From contig OW818697.1 in assembly GCA_942493365.1 (NCBI GenBank), positions 1,736,001 to 1,800,000 on the forward strand: 64,000 bases of DNA. The letters are read 5' to 3'. This DNA is from UBA8949 sp942493365. Lineage in GTDB: Bacteria > Bacillota > Clostridia > Saccharofermentanales > UBA5734. Of this stretch, positions 41,052 through 50,148 are shown in pieces. Numbering within the stretch: the stretch's first letter is position 1; every line of letters begins with the position of its first letter. A program made the position numbers and the translations under genes. Below the pieces are notes generated by a model. It ran no database searches, was not told where the DNA came from, and saw only the letters and a list, made by a program, of their open reading frames with translations.

Positions 41052-42341
41052 ATGAATAATCAAAAAAACTGGATCTCCCAATTGTCCATCATTTTGACTG
41101 GGCAATTCTGTTCACTGATCGGGTCCGGCATCGTTCAGTTTGCCATCATCTGGTCGATCAGCATGCTGCAGACCGACTCCAATGCCAATACCGCCGTCGC
41201 CTTGCTAATGGGCGTCGCCCCCATCATCCTGTTCTCCCCGTTCGCAGGCGTCATAGCAGACAAATTCAATCGCAAGCATGTCATGATGATCGCCGATGCC
41301 TCGATTGCCACCCTCACGTTCGTGTTTTTTCTCATCTTGAACAGCGGTCAGCCCAGTCTCCTCTTGATTTATATCCTGCTATTTTTGCGAGCCGTCGGAA
41401 TGGCTTTTCACCAACCGGCATTTGATGCTGTCATGCCCATGATCACCCCCGAAAAACATTTGGGTCGGGTTGCAGCCATTGTTCAAGCCGAGCAATCGAT
41501 TGTCAGAATGCTGTCGCCGATGCTTGGTGCCCTGCTGTTTGCCTTCATGCCGTTGAAATACATTCTGCTGATCGATGTTGGCACGGCGGCTATCGCCATC
41601 ATGTCGCTTCTGCTGATTCGTCTGCCCGCACTGGCTCGCAAAAGCGACAATTCGTCAACCCTCGCCGGGTATTTCAAAGACGTCAAAATCGGCTTTCAAT
41701 ATGTCTACCACTGGAAAGGTCTCAGATTGCTGATCTTCGTCTTCGCCTTGGGCAACTTTTTTTTAGCCCCGGTCTTTGCTTTGATGCCCTTGGTTATCGC
41801 CCGCTATTTTAATGGCACTGCCACAGATTTTGGTCTTTTTGAAATGGCCATAGCATTTGGTATTTTGGTCGGCAGCCTGTCGTTGTCCATCTGGGGCGGC
41901 GGTAAACGCAAGATCGTCCTTGTCAATATTGCGCAGGTCATTTGCGGCGCCTTGATTGCCTGCATCATCGCGGTTCCCCCCGATTTATTCTTCATCGTCA
42001 TCATCATCTCGAGTCTGGTCGGCGTCACCTCCTCCTACGTCAATGCGCCGGTCATGGCCATCCTGCAGACCTGTGTCGAAAAGGAAATGCTGGGTCGCGT
42101 CATATCCATTGCCTACATGGCTTGCTCACTGGCCATGCCGGTCAGCCTGGTCATCACCGGCCCGGTCGCCAATGAGATTGGTCTTTTGCCGATGATCTGG
42201 CTACCCGGACTGATCACCCTGGTCATTGGCATCATTTGCTTCTTCTTGCCTGAATTAATGAGAATCGAAGACCGCGCGCCAACCTCCAAAAACGAACCAT
42301 CAGACCATCATATTCCGGATCAGGTTATAACACCTGAGTGA
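41052..42341 (+). CDS. MFS transporter, macrolide-efflux-like (MFS_3)
   Basis: The 429-residue protein has about 12 membrane helices and the MFS loop motif as GVIADKFNRKHVM after helix 2. The spacing and ARKSD loop resemble MFS_3 exporters (MefA/BcrA-type neighbours), so it is likely a drug or metabolite exporter. The start at 41052 has AAGGGGGG; an upstream in-frame ATG is rejected. Its end overlaps the convergent AEC gene by 17 bases. Confidence 0.86.
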   Translation: MNNQKNWISQLSIILTGQFCSLIGSGIVQFAIIWSISMLQTDSNANTAVALLMGVAPIILFSPFAGVIADKFNRKHVMMIADASIATLTFVFFLILNSGQPSLLLIYILLFLRAVGMAFHQPAFDAVMPMITPEKHLGRVAAIVQAEQSIVRMLSPMLGALLFAFMPLKYILLIDVGTAAIAIMSLLLIRLPALARKSDNSSTLAGYFKDVKIGFQYVYHWKGLRLLIFVFALGNFFLAPVFALMPLVIARYFNGTATDFGLFEMAIAFGILVGSLSLSIWGGGKRKIVLVNIAQVICGALIACIIAVPPDLFFIVIIISSLVGVTSSYVNAPVMAILQTCVEKEMLGRVISIAYMACSLAMPVSLVITGPVANEIGLLPMIWLPGLITLVIGIICFFLPELMRIEDRAPTSKNEPSDHHIPDQVITPE

Positions 42342-43263
42342 TCAAATCGCTGCAGAAAATCAGCAGCGGCATCGTGATGATCGAAAACAAGGTCGAAAAG
42401 GCAATAGCTTGGGTCGCCAACGCCGTATCCTGCTGATATCGCGTCACAAAAATGGCCGTAGCCGCTGATACCGGCGCCATGGCCGGGATCAGGCAAGAGA
42501 GCAGCACCGTTCGATCGAGCTGAAACAGACTCAGGACAATCAGCATAATGCCCGGAACAACCAGCAGCCTCAGGGCTGAGGCGAGATAGACACTTTTTTG
42601 ACGAAAGAAGCTCATAAACGGCACCATGGCCATTTGCGCCCCAATGATCATCATCGCGACAGGCGTATTCATACCGGCTATTTGCTCGACGGCGGTCATC
42701 GGCACCAGCGGCAGTCTGATTTGCAGCAAGAACAACGGCAGCGCGATCAGAATGGTCAACGTGCCGGGATTGATCAGCGCCTTTTTTAAATTGATCTCCG
42801 CTTTGTTGCCGGTCAGCAAAAGTACGCCGTAGGTCCAGGTGCCGATGTTAAAAACAGCGACGTAGACGGATCCGAAGAGCACACCGTTATTGCCAAGGAT
42901 TGCATACAGCAAGGGGAGGCACATGAAGCCGCAGTTGGAAAAAATGACCGCAAACTGCAGGACCTTGCTCTGCGCCGGCGGGCTTTTGCGAAAGACCAGT
43001 TTGGCCAGCACAGCCCCCAGAATGTGGGTCGCGACAGCGCTGGCCGTGGCGATCAGGATGCCGTCAATCAACAGCGGATTGTAGTCGGTCTGAAAGGCTT
43101 TGATAATCATACAGGGGTTGATGATCGCCAGCAAAATGAAATTGATCTGCCGCAGCGCGGGGTCGTCGATCAGGCGTATTTTGCGAATAAAGAAGCCAAC
43201 ACCGATCAGCAAAAACAAAATAAACACCTGGGTCGCGATGATAAGCGCATTGTCAAAAATCAT
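42325..43263 (-). CDS. AEC-family permease (auxin efflux carrier-like)
   Basis: The 312-residue protein has about ten membrane helices in two halves, with the family pattern in helix 1-2 (FILFLLIGVGFFIRK), FSNCGFMCLPLL and a late IPAMAPVSAATAIF. Bacterial members export malate, malonate or other organic acids; the substrate is not clear. The start at 43263 follows TGGAG; upstream in-frame ATGs lie in the promoter region of the divergent gene. Confidence 0.87.
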   Translation of the reverse strand: MIFDNALIIATQVFILFLLIGVGFFIRKIRLIDDPALRQINFILLAIINPCMIIKAFQTDYNPLLIDGILIATASAVATHILGAVLAKLVFRKSPPAQSKVLQFAVIFSNCGFMCLPLLYAILGNNGVLFGSVYVAVFNIGTWTYGVLLLTGNKAEINLKKALINPGTLTILIALPLFLLQIRLPLVPMTAVEQIAGMNTPVAMMIIGAQMAMVPFMSFFRQKSVYLASALRLLVVPGIMLIVLSLFQLDRTVLLSCLIPAMAPVSAATAIFVTRYQQDTALATQAIAFSTLFSIITMPLLIFCSDLITQVL

Positions 43264-43291
43264 GCCGTGCTCCATTCTGATGAAGGAATAT

Positions 43292-43319
43292 TTGAATCTG
43301 TTGTAAAAACTGGTATGAT
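43292..43319 (+). promoter_or_regulatory. Promoter for the LbH protein gene
   Basis: TTGAAT, a 16-base spacer and TATGAT lie about 30 bases before the ATG at 43351. It also overlaps the leader of the divergent AEC gene. Confidence 0.5.
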
Positions 43320-43350
43320 AATCGTGACAATGACTGAAGGGGGCCCCCTC

Positions 43351-44025
43351 ATGGTGTACGATCATCTAAAAAGCCGCGAACTGTTTGACTTGACCCAGAC
43401 GATGGCCAGCGAACTGCTGTGCCAGGTTGAATGGCCCTGGGAGGTTTTCAGTAAAATCAATCAGCTGATCCTGACCATCGGGCCCCTGCTGCCGGCCGCA
43501 GAGTACGATCAGATTTTTGAACAGGTCTGGGTTGCCAAAGACAGTACCGTCGCGCCGACTGCCTGCCTGACCGGACCGCTGATCATCGGACACGAAACGG
43601 AAATCCGCCATTGTGCGTTCATCCGCGGCAACGCGCTGATCGGCGACAACGTTATCGTCGGCAATTCAACCGAGCTTAAAAACTGCATCCTGTTCAACCG
43701 CGTTCAGGTCCCACATTATAATTATATCGGCGATTCAATTTTAGGCTTCAAATCGCACCTGGGTGCCGGTGCCATCACGTCCAATGTCAAGGGCGATCGT
43801 TCGCTGATCGAGCTGACGCACGGCGGCGAAAAAATCACCACCGGCCTCAAAAAATTCGGTGCCCTGCTGGGTGACAATGTTGAAGTCGGCTGCAACAGCG
43901 TACTGAACCCCGGAACGATAATCGGCCGCAATTGCCTGGTCTATCCCCTGCAGTCTGTGCGGGGTTATGTGCCCGCAGACAGCATCATCAAGCAGAGCGG
44001 AGAAATCGCTGCCCGTCGGCTCTGA
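43351..44025 (+). CDS. Left-handed beta-helix protein, GlmU C-terminal-like
   Basis: The 224-residue protein has a short helical start (about 1-65) and a left-handed beta-helix with hexapeptide repeats (LIIGHETEIRHCAFIRGNAL, IGDNVIVGNSTELKN, LGDNVEVGCNSVLNPGTIIGRN). It resembles the acetyltransferase half of GlmU-type enzymes, but the nucleotidyl half is missing. It may acylate or be a nucleotide-sugar related helper. ATG 43351 follows AAGGGGG. It meets rubrerythrin end to end. Confidence 0.82.
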   Translation: MVYDHLKSRELFDLTQTMASELLCQVEWPWEVFSKINQLILTIGPLLPAAEYDQIFEQVWVAKDSTVAPTACLTGPLIIGHETEIRHCAFIRGNALIGDNVIVGNSTELKNCILFNRVQVPHYNYIGDSILGFKSHLGAGAITSNVKGDRSLIELTHGGEKITTGLKKFGALLGDNVEVGCNSVLNPGTIIGRNCLVYPLQSVRGYVPADSIIKQSGEIAARRL

Positions 44026-44622
44026 TCAATAATTGTCGCAGAGCAATTCAAAATAGGCTTTGGGGTGTTTGCAGGCCGGGCAAAGTTCCGGCGCTGAATT
44101 GCCTTCATGAACGTAGCCGCAATTACCGCACAACCAGGCGGTGGCTGTTGGCTTTTTGAAAACCTGGTCGCTCTTGATGTTTGCGGCCAGCTTGAGATAG
44201 CGGGCTTCGTGATGGGATTCAACTTTGGAGATGGCTCGGAAGGAAATCGCGACATCGCGGAAGCCTTCGGCTTCGGCCACATCGGCAAAGTTTTTGTACA
44301 GGTCGCTCCACTCTTCGTGTTCGCCCGCAGCGGCGGCGATCAAGTTATCGTAAGTCGAGCCATAGGCCACCGGGAAAGTCGCGGTAAATTCGACCGGGTA
44401 GGCTTGAGCCGTGCCGCCGAGGCCGCTGTCGAGGTGCTTGTAAAACACCTTGGCATGCTCCATTTCATTTCTGGCGGTTTCGGTAAAAATGGCCTCGATC
44501 TGCATATAGCCTTCCTTTTTGGCAATCGATGCAAAATACGTGTAACGGTTTCGGGCCTGGGATTCTCCGGCGAATGCTTTCATCAGGTTTTGCAGGGTTT
44601 TGGTTCCTTTTAGACTGGACAT
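44026..44622 (-). CDS. Rubrerythrin
   Basis: The 198-residue protein has the ferritin-like di-iron part with two ExxH sites (FAGESQARNRY, EMEHAKVF, AAGEHEE, ESHHEARY) and a C-terminal rubredoxin domain (WLCGNCGY ... CPACKHP). It reduces hydrogen peroxide in anaerobes. The start at 44622 has GAAGGAGG; an 8-codon extension is unlikely. Confidence 0.95.
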   Translation of the reverse strand: MSSLKGTKTLQNLMKAFAGESQARNRYTYFASIAKKEGYMQIEAIFTETARNEMEHAKVFYKHLDSGLGGTAQAYPVEFTATFPVAYGSTYDNLIAAAAGEHEEWSDLYKNFADVAEAEGFRDVAISFRAISKVESHHEARYLKLAANIKSDQVFKKPTATAWLCGNCGYVHEGNSAPELCPACKHPKAYFELLCDNY

Positions 44623-44672
44623 GAAGGCCTCCTTCTGCCCCGCCAAGCGGGGCCACTACTATAAATTATAAC

Positions 44673-45395
44673 CTATTTGAGCCATGACGCAATCGATCCG
44701 GCCCACAATGCCGAATCAAAGGCGTTCCAAGGCCGGCCGTCGGGCGGCGGCGCCGAAAATTCGAGCCAGGCTTTGCTGACCGGATGGAAAAATCCCAGTT
44801 GCCAGGCGAAAAGCGCAATGTTGTTTTCGCCCGTTTGTCGCTCATGCTTGTCCGCGCCGTAGCGACGGTCGCCAACGATCGGCCAGCCTCGGCTGGCCAG
44901 CTGCACGCGTATCTGATGACTGCGTCCGGTTTGCAGACGGATGGCAAGCAGCGACAGGCCCAAGTCGGCGCGGCGGGCGAGCACCTTATAGGTCAGGATG
45001 GCATCCTGCCCCTGCCCGGCCGCAACGACCGCAACCAGCCGCGTGGCCGGATCCTTGTGCAACGAATCCTCCAGCAGCCCCTGGTCAGGTTCAGGCAGGC
45101 CCTGCACGACGGCCAGGTAGGTTTTGGCCAGCTGGTGCTCGCGAATCTGTGCCGACAACCGCGCGGCCGCCTTCGAGGTGCGGGCAAAGACCATCAGGCC
45201 GCCGACCGGCTGGTCGAGACGGTGTAATAGGCCCAGATATACCTCGCCGGGCTTATTGAAGCGGATTTTGATGTCGTCCTTTAAGAGGGTCAGCATATCG
45301 GCCGACGGGCCGCCGTCGGCTTGTGACAGCACGCCCGGCGGCTTGACGGCGACGATGACGTGGTTGTCTTCAAATATAATGACCGGCTTCATCAT
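44673..45395 (-). CDS. RluA-family pseudouridine synthase
   Basis: The 240-residue enzyme has the catalytic aspartate in LLHRLDQPVGGLMVFART, with LQTGRSHQIRVQL later. There is no S4 domain, as in RluA/RluD short forms. It probably modifies a rRNA or tRNA uridine. The ATG at 45395 overlaps the upstream methyltransferase stop (ATGATG), so it is translated by coupling; a longer frame upstream is a shadow. Confidence 0.88.
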   Translation of the reverse strand: MMKPVIIFEDNHVIVAVKPPGVLSQADGGPSADMLTLLKDDIKIRFNKPGEVYLGLLHRLDQPVGGLMVFARTSKAAARLSAQIREHQLAKTYLAVVQGLPEPDQGLLEDSLHKDPATRLVAVVAAGQGQDAILTYKVLARRADLGLSLLAIRLQTGRSHQIRVQLASRGWPIVGDRRYGADKHERQTGENNIALFAWQLGFFHPVSKAWLEFSAPPPDGRPWNAFDSALWAGSIASWLK

Positions 45396-46267
45396 GGCTG
45401 CCAGCGACCCGTGCAGCCGCAAGGCAGGATCAGGTCGCGCGCGGTGGCCGGCAGGCCGAGTTCGTTGGCTTCGGCGCGGCCGCCATGAGCCGGCTTGACG
45501 ATCAAGTTGAGGATATCGGTCAGCACGCTCGGCGCCAAGCCGGTCGTGTAGGAATTGATCAAAAAGAACAACGGTTGATCGGACAGCAGCGCCGAGCATT
45601 TCTCGGCCAGTCCGTAAAGAGCGTCCTCAAGTTTCCACAACTCGCCGGACGGGCCGCGTCCATACGCCGGCGGGTCCATGATGATGCCATCATATTGGCG
45701 GCCCCGGCGGGCTTCACGTTCGACAAATTTTTGGGCATCATCGGTAAAAAAGCGCACCAAGGCATCCGCCTGGCCGGACAACGCCAGATTTTCACGCGCC
45801 CTGGCATTCATACCTTTTGAAGCATCCAAATGAACCACTTCTGCCGCGCCGGCCGCGGCGCAGGCCACCGTGGCCGCGCCGGTGTAAGCAAACAGATTGA
45901 GGATTTTCGGCGCCCGTCCGGCTTTGACAGCCTGACGGATCAGATCACCGCAGAAATCCCAGTTAGCGGCTTGCTCAGGGAACAGGCCGGTATGTTTGAA
46001 GCCCGTCGGTTCGATCTTAAAGGTCAGGCTGTTGTCAAAAAACGGATAACGAATCTCCCAGGTCGCCGGAAAGGGCCGGTTTTTCTGCCAATAACCGCCG
46101 CCGGTCTGGCTGCGGTGATACAGCGCGTCGGGCGCTGGCCAGGCATCATGCGGCCAGATGGCCTGCGGGTCCGGCCGCTGGAGAATAACCGAACCCCAGC
46201 GCTCCAGTTTCTCGCCATCGCCGGCGTCAATCAGTTCATAGTCTTGCCAATGGTCTGCCAGATACAT
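45392..46267 (-). CDS. Class I SAM methyltransferase, RlmI/RlmK-like
   Basis: The 291-residue protein has LNLFAYTGAATVACAAAGA (SAM motif), VVHLDASKGMNARARENL and the catalytic-side motif DPPAYGRGPSGELWKL, as in the 23S rRNA m5C/m7G group (RlmI, RlmK). No PUA domain is seen. The start at 46267 has GAGG, and the pair with the pseudouridine synthase suggests a shared rRNA-modification role. Confidence 0.85.
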   Translation of the reverse strand: MYLADHWQDYELIDAGDGEKLERWGSVILQRPDPQAIWPHDAWPAPDALYHRSQTGGGYWQKNRPFPATWEIRYPFFDNSLTFKIEPTGFKHTGLFPEQAANWDFCGDLIRQAVKAGRAPKILNLFAYTGAATVACAAAGAAEVVHLDASKGMNARARENLALSGQADALVRFFTDDAQKFVEREARRGRQYDGIIMDPPAYGRGPSGELWKLEDALYGLAEKCSALLSDQPLFFLINSYTTGLAPSVLTDILNLIVKPAHGGRAEANELGLPATARDLILPCGCTGRWQP

Positions 46268-46402
46268 GTCGGCCTCTTTTCGCTGGGTTGGGTAATCAGC
46301 AACAATTATAACATGAATATGAACAATCATGACAGGATGAAACAGACCGGGTCTGATGGGTTATAATATTGATAAAACAAGCACAAGGCAGGTGTAAATC
46401 CA

Positions 46403-47098
46403 TTGGCCAAAATACCGCACATCTTAATCTGCGATGACGATCCGGTCGTGCACGAATCATTGGGCCTCTATTTGTCTGCCGAACGCTACGCGCACAGCTC
46501 GGCGATGGACGGTGAACAGGCTGTCCTGATGGCCCTGAACGAACATCCGGACCTAATTATTCTCGACCTGATGATGCCGCGCTTGTCGGGCATCGAGGTT
46601 TGCCGCGAAATCCGCCGCCACAGCTCGGTGCCGATCATCATGCTGACCGCCAAAGGCGAAGAAATCGATCGCGTCCTCGGTCTTGAGCTGGGCGCTGACG
46701 ATTATATTGTCAAACCCTTCAGCCCACGTGAGGTCATGGCGCGCATCAAAGCCGTCCTGCGCCGCCTGGGCGAGAATGCGCGCGATGCCAGCAGCGTGCT
46801 GCGCTTTGACGGCCTGGAGATCAGCCTGGACAATTACCAGGTCAAGGTCAACGGCGAAAATGTGCCCTGTACCCCGAAAGAGGTCGAAATCCTGCATTTG
46901 CTGGCTTCACATCCCGGTCAGGTCATGAATCGCGAACAGATTTTGTCGCAGGTCTGGGGTTATGACTATTTTGGCGACACGCGCACCGTCGATACCCATA
47001 TCAAGCGCATCCGGCAGAAAATCCTTCTGGATTCATCCCCCTGGGGCTTGATCACCGTCTACGGTGTCGGCTACAAATTCGAGGTTGCGCCGACATGA
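46403..47098 (+). CDS. OmpR-family response regulator
   Basis: The 231-residue protein has a receiver domain (ILICDDDPVV, phosphoacceptor Asp in LIILDLMMPRL, the Lys in DDYIVKPFSP) and a C-terminal winged helix (EVEILHLLASHPGQVMNREQIL ... RTVDTHIKRIRQKI, VYGVGYKFE). It starts with TTG after AGGCAGGTG, behind a TATAAT at 46362-46367. It pairs with the kinase downstream. Confidence 0.93.
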   Translation: MAKIPHILICDDDPVVHESLGLYLSAERYAHSSAMDGEQAVLMALNEHPDLIILDLMMPRLSGIEVCREIRRHSSVPIIMLTAKGEEIDRVLGLELGADDYIVKPFSPREVMARIKAVLRRLGENARDASSVLRFDGLEISLDNYQVKVNGENVPCTPKEVEILHLLASHPGQVMNREQILSQVWGYDYFGDTRTVDTHIKRIRQKILLDSSPWGLITVYGVGYKFEVAPT

Positions 47099-48909
47099 GA
47101 CGAAGCGTCTTCTTCCGGCGCGTCCTGAGTCTGCTGCTGATTGCCATGCTCTTGTGGGCTGGCTTGACCGCTCTTTTTTATGCCTTCATATCGCGGCCGG
47201 TTTTCAAACAGATCAAGGCCGACGAGCTTCGCCCCAAAGCCGAAGTCATCGCCGACATGCTGGCGCTAAGTTTTCTCGAAGGCGACCAGCAGGTTGATTC
47301 TCTGCTGCAATCCTCTTATGAACTCTTTGACGCCTGGGCCTTTGTGGTGGACGGATTATCCGGCGAAATTCGCAACACATCGCTGCCGGACCGTGAGGCC
47401 GCTTCGCTGGAATCGATCAATCTTCTGATCGGCGAAAACACCGGCGTGCTGTTGAGCGGCGAAATTTCCTCGTTGTGGACAACCAGCAACATCAGCCGCA
47501 CAACCGGCACCAGCGAAGTTCTGCTGATCGGCGTACCGGTCATTTTGCATTTTGGGTTGCAGGACAAGGTCATTGGCGCCGTCTTTTTTGTCAAGCCGCT
47601 CGATGAAATGAATGTCGGTCTGACCAGTATGAACACCGCCTTGCTCCTCTCTTCGCTGATCGTTTTTCTCCTGATGATCTTGCCGTCCTATCTGGCCACC
47701 GCGCGGCTGATCCGGCCGCTGCGCCAGATGCGCGATGTCGCGCTGGCCATGGCCGACGGCAACTTCGACGTCACCGCTGACACCCGCCAGCGGGGTGAAA
47801 TCGGTGATCTGGCGGCAACCATGAATGACCTGTCGCGCAAGTTGGCGGCCAGCATCAGCGAACTCACCTTGGAACGCAATCGACTGCGTCAGGTCCTCGA
47901 GGGCATGAACGAAGGGCTCCTGGCCGTTGACCGCACCGGTCAGATCACAAAAAGCAACAAAGCTTTGTCCCTCCTCCTGCCGATTGACAACGCCGAAGCG
48001 ACTGCCCTTGTCCTGACTGATCTGCCCGATGTCCTGCAGGCGGCTTTTCGCTCGGCACTGGACGACAACTGTGAAAAGCAAATCACCTTGCAGCGAGGCG
48101 ATCGCATGATTCTTGCGCTGGTTACTCCGTTGTGCGAAGCGGAAGATTCCGCTGAAAGCAGCGGGATTGTCGTCGGCGCGGTCGGCCTCTTCCGGGACGT
48201 CACCGAGGCTGAGCGGCTGGAGCAAACGCGGCGCGATTATGTGGCCAACGTCTCCCACGAACTGCGCACGCCGCTGACCGCGATGCGCGCGCTGGTCGAA
48301 CCGCTGCGCGACGGTATGGTGCGCAGCGAGGCCGATCAGATGCGTTACTACAACATCATGCTTCAGGAAATAGTCCGCTTGTCCCATCTGATCAATGACA
48401 TGCTTGAGCTCTCCCGACTGCAGTCCGGCACTATGGTGATGCCGATGTCTGACATTAATATTGACCAACTCCTGCTGGAAACAGTCGAACGTGTTGGCCT
48501 GAAGGCTGATGAACTGGGTTTGTCGATTGAATTGCCGGCCGTGCCGTCGGGCTGTCCGCGAGTTCATGCCAATCCCGATCGGGTGGAGCAGATCCTGGTC
48601 ATCCTGCTTGACAACGCTTTGAAATTTACCCCGACTGGGGGCACGATTGGTGTCAGCCTCGACTGGGACAGCCAAGAGGTCAGGGTCAGCGTGACAGACA
48701 GCGGCTTGGGTATTGCGCCGCAAGATATTGATCATGTATTTGATCGCTTTTACAAAGCCGATAAAGCCCACCAGCAGACCGGTACAGGCCTGGGACTGGC
48801 CATTGCCCGCGAAATTCTCCTGCAGATGGGGCAGCGAATCAGCGTCAGCAGTGTGCTGGGTCAAGGGTCAGTTTTCACCTTTTCGCTGCGCCGCACCCAA
48901 GCGATATAG
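47095..48909 (+). CDS. Membrane sensor histidine kinase (PhoR/WalK-like)
   Basis: The 604-residue kinase has two membrane segments (about 9-30 and 181-203) around an extracytoplasmic sensor, then HAMP, PAS (about 265-375), HisKA with the phosphohistidine in VANVSHELRTPLTAMRALVE, and an HATPase domain (LDNALKFTPTGG, DSGLGIA, GTGLGLAIA). The layout matches WalK and PhoR kinases of cell-wall or phosphate control. It overlaps the regulator by 4 bases. Confidence 0.93.
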   Translation: MRRSVFFRRVLSLLLIAMLLWAGLTALFYAFISRPVFKQIKADELRPKAEVIADMLALSFLEGDQQVDSLLQSSYELFDAWAFVVDGLSGEIRNTSLPDREAASLESINLLIGENTGVLLSGEISSLWTTSNISRTTGTSEVLLIGVPVILHFGLQDKVIGAVFFVKPLDEMNVGLTSMNTALLLSSLIVFLLMILPSYLATARLIRPLRQMRDVALAMADGNFDVTADTRQRGEIGDLAATMNDLSRKLAASISELTLERNRLRQVLEGMNEGLLAVDRTGQITKSNKALSLLLPIDNAEATALVLTDLPDVLQAAFRSALDDNCEKQITLQRGDRMILALVTPLCEAEDSAESSGIVVGAVGLFRDVTEAERLEQTRRDYVANVSHELRTPLTAMRALVEPLRDGMVRSEADQMRYYNIMLQEIVRLSHLINDMLELSRLQSGTMVMPMSDINIDQLLLETVERVGLKADELGLSIELPAVPSGCPRVHANPDRVEQILVILLDNALKFTPTGGTIGVSLDWDSQEVRVSVTDSGLGIAPQDIDHVFDRFYKADKAHQQTGTGLGLAIAREILLQMGQRISVSSVLGQGSVFTFSLRRTQAI

Positions 48910-49000
48910 AAATGTTGTCAAGTGGACATACTCTCTTCATATTTGATCGCTAGAATATAAATTAAAGCAATGCAGATCCCCTTGGAAAGGAAGTTATTTT

Positions 49001-49414
49001 ATGATTCTGGTCTGTGTGACTGATCAAGAATCCTGCGGCCGATTGATTGAATCCGGCAGGCAACTTGCCGATTTGAATGACAATACCCTCAAGGTCATTT
49101 GTGTTCGGCCGCGTAAAATGAAAAACTGGATGGCCAGTGATGAAGTTGAATATCTTTATAACGTGTCCAAACAGCTCCAGGCTGAAATGATCATTGTCTT
49201 TCACGATTATGCCGTCAACGCGGTTGCGGACTTTATTCGCAGCAACGAAGTTGAGGTTGTCGTCGTTGGCATGCCGCCGGATCCGGGACAAAGCATTTTC
49301 ATCTCCGGGCTCGAAGAACAATTCCCAGGCCTGCCCTTGATTGCGCTGGACAAAACCGGCGGTTTGCAGCTGGTGCCGGCCATACAAGAAAATAATCAGG
49401 CGTTGACGTCATGA
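49001..49414 (+). CDS. Universal-stress-protein-like domain
   Basis: The 137-residue protein has the Rossmann-like pattern of USP and the KdpD USP domain: MILVCVTDQES, then LKVICVRP, VSKQLQAEMIIVFH and EVVVVGMPPDPGQ. It is probably a small ligand or nucleotide-binding protein, though the GxxG(9)GS site is not clear. The ATG follows GGAAAGGAAG. It overlaps the rluF gene by 4 bases. Confidence 0.7.
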   Translation: MILVCVTDQESCGRLIESGRQLADLNDNTLKVICVRPRKMKNWMASDEVEYLYNVSKQLQAEMIIVFHDYAVNAVADFIRSNEVEVVVVGMPPDPGQSIFISGLEEQFPGLPLIALDKTGGLQLVPAIQENNQALTS

Positions 49415-50148
49415 CCGAAGCCGACAGCATTCGCATCAACAAATATATCGCCGACAGCGGTTTTTGCAGCCGTCGTGAAGCCGACCGCATGATCGAGAGC
49501 GGTCGCGTCACACTTGACGGGCTGCCCGCCACCCCAGGCGCCAAGGTTTTGCCCGGGCAGACTGTCCGCATTGATGACCAACCGATTCTCAAGGATGATG
49601 ATCTGGTCTACATTCTGCTCTACAAGCCCATCGGCATCACCTGCACGACCGATCCCCGCCGCAGCGACAACATTGTCAGTTTTATCGGCTTTGACAAACG
49701 AATTTTCCCGGTTGGCCGGCTGGACCGCGACTCCGAAGGCCTGATCATCCTGACCAACGACGGGGACATCGTCAACAAAATCCTGCGCGCCAGCAACCAG
49801 CACGAAAAGGAATATCTGGTCACCGTTGACCGCCCGATCACCGATGAATTCATCGACGGCCTGGCCCAGGGGGTTGCCATCCTGGACACCGTGACCCGAC
49901 CCTGCCGCGTCAAAGCAGAAGGCCCGCGCAGTTTCAGAATCATTCTGACCCAGGGCCTCAATCGCCAAATCCGGCGGATGTGCGAAGTGTTTGACTACAA
50001 CGTGCTGAAGTTGGTGCGGGTCCGCATTATGAACATGACCTTGGGCAACATGCGACCCGGGGAATGGCGCTTCCTGACCGTCAAAGAAATTGCCGAACTG
50101 AAGCGGCTGACCCGTTTCTCCAGCCCTGCCCCTGCGGCACAAGATTAA
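49411..50148 (+). CDS. rluF: RluF-type 23S rRNA pseudouridine synthase
   Basis: The 245-residue protein has an N-terminal S4 domain (RINKYIADSGFCSRREADRMI) and the RsuA-type catalytic core (KPIGITCTTDPRR, VGRLDRDSEGLIILTND, HEKEYLVTVDRPI, QGLNRQIRRMCE). The DNIVSFIGF and EWRFLTVKEI segments point to RluF rather than RluB. It modifies 23S rRNA. The last codons overlap the convergent phosphoesterase gene by 4 bases. Confidence 0.9.
   Translation: MTEADSIRINKYIADSGFCSRREADRMIESGRVTLDGLPATPGAKVLPGQTVRIDDQPILKDDDLVYILLYKPIGITCTTDPRRSDNIVSFIGFDKRIFPVGRLDRDSEGLIILTNDGDIVNKILRASNQHEKEYLVTVDRPITDEFIDGLAQGVAILDTVTRPCRVKAEGPRSFRIILTQGLNRQIRRMCEVFDYNVLKLVRVRIMNMTLGNMRPGEWRFLTVKEIAELKRLTRFSSPAPAAQD

Noticed and set aside
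47356..48864. Open frame of 502 codons antisense to the histidine kinase
   Set aside because: It mirrors the kinase codon pattern, has no ribosome site and no recognisable domain.
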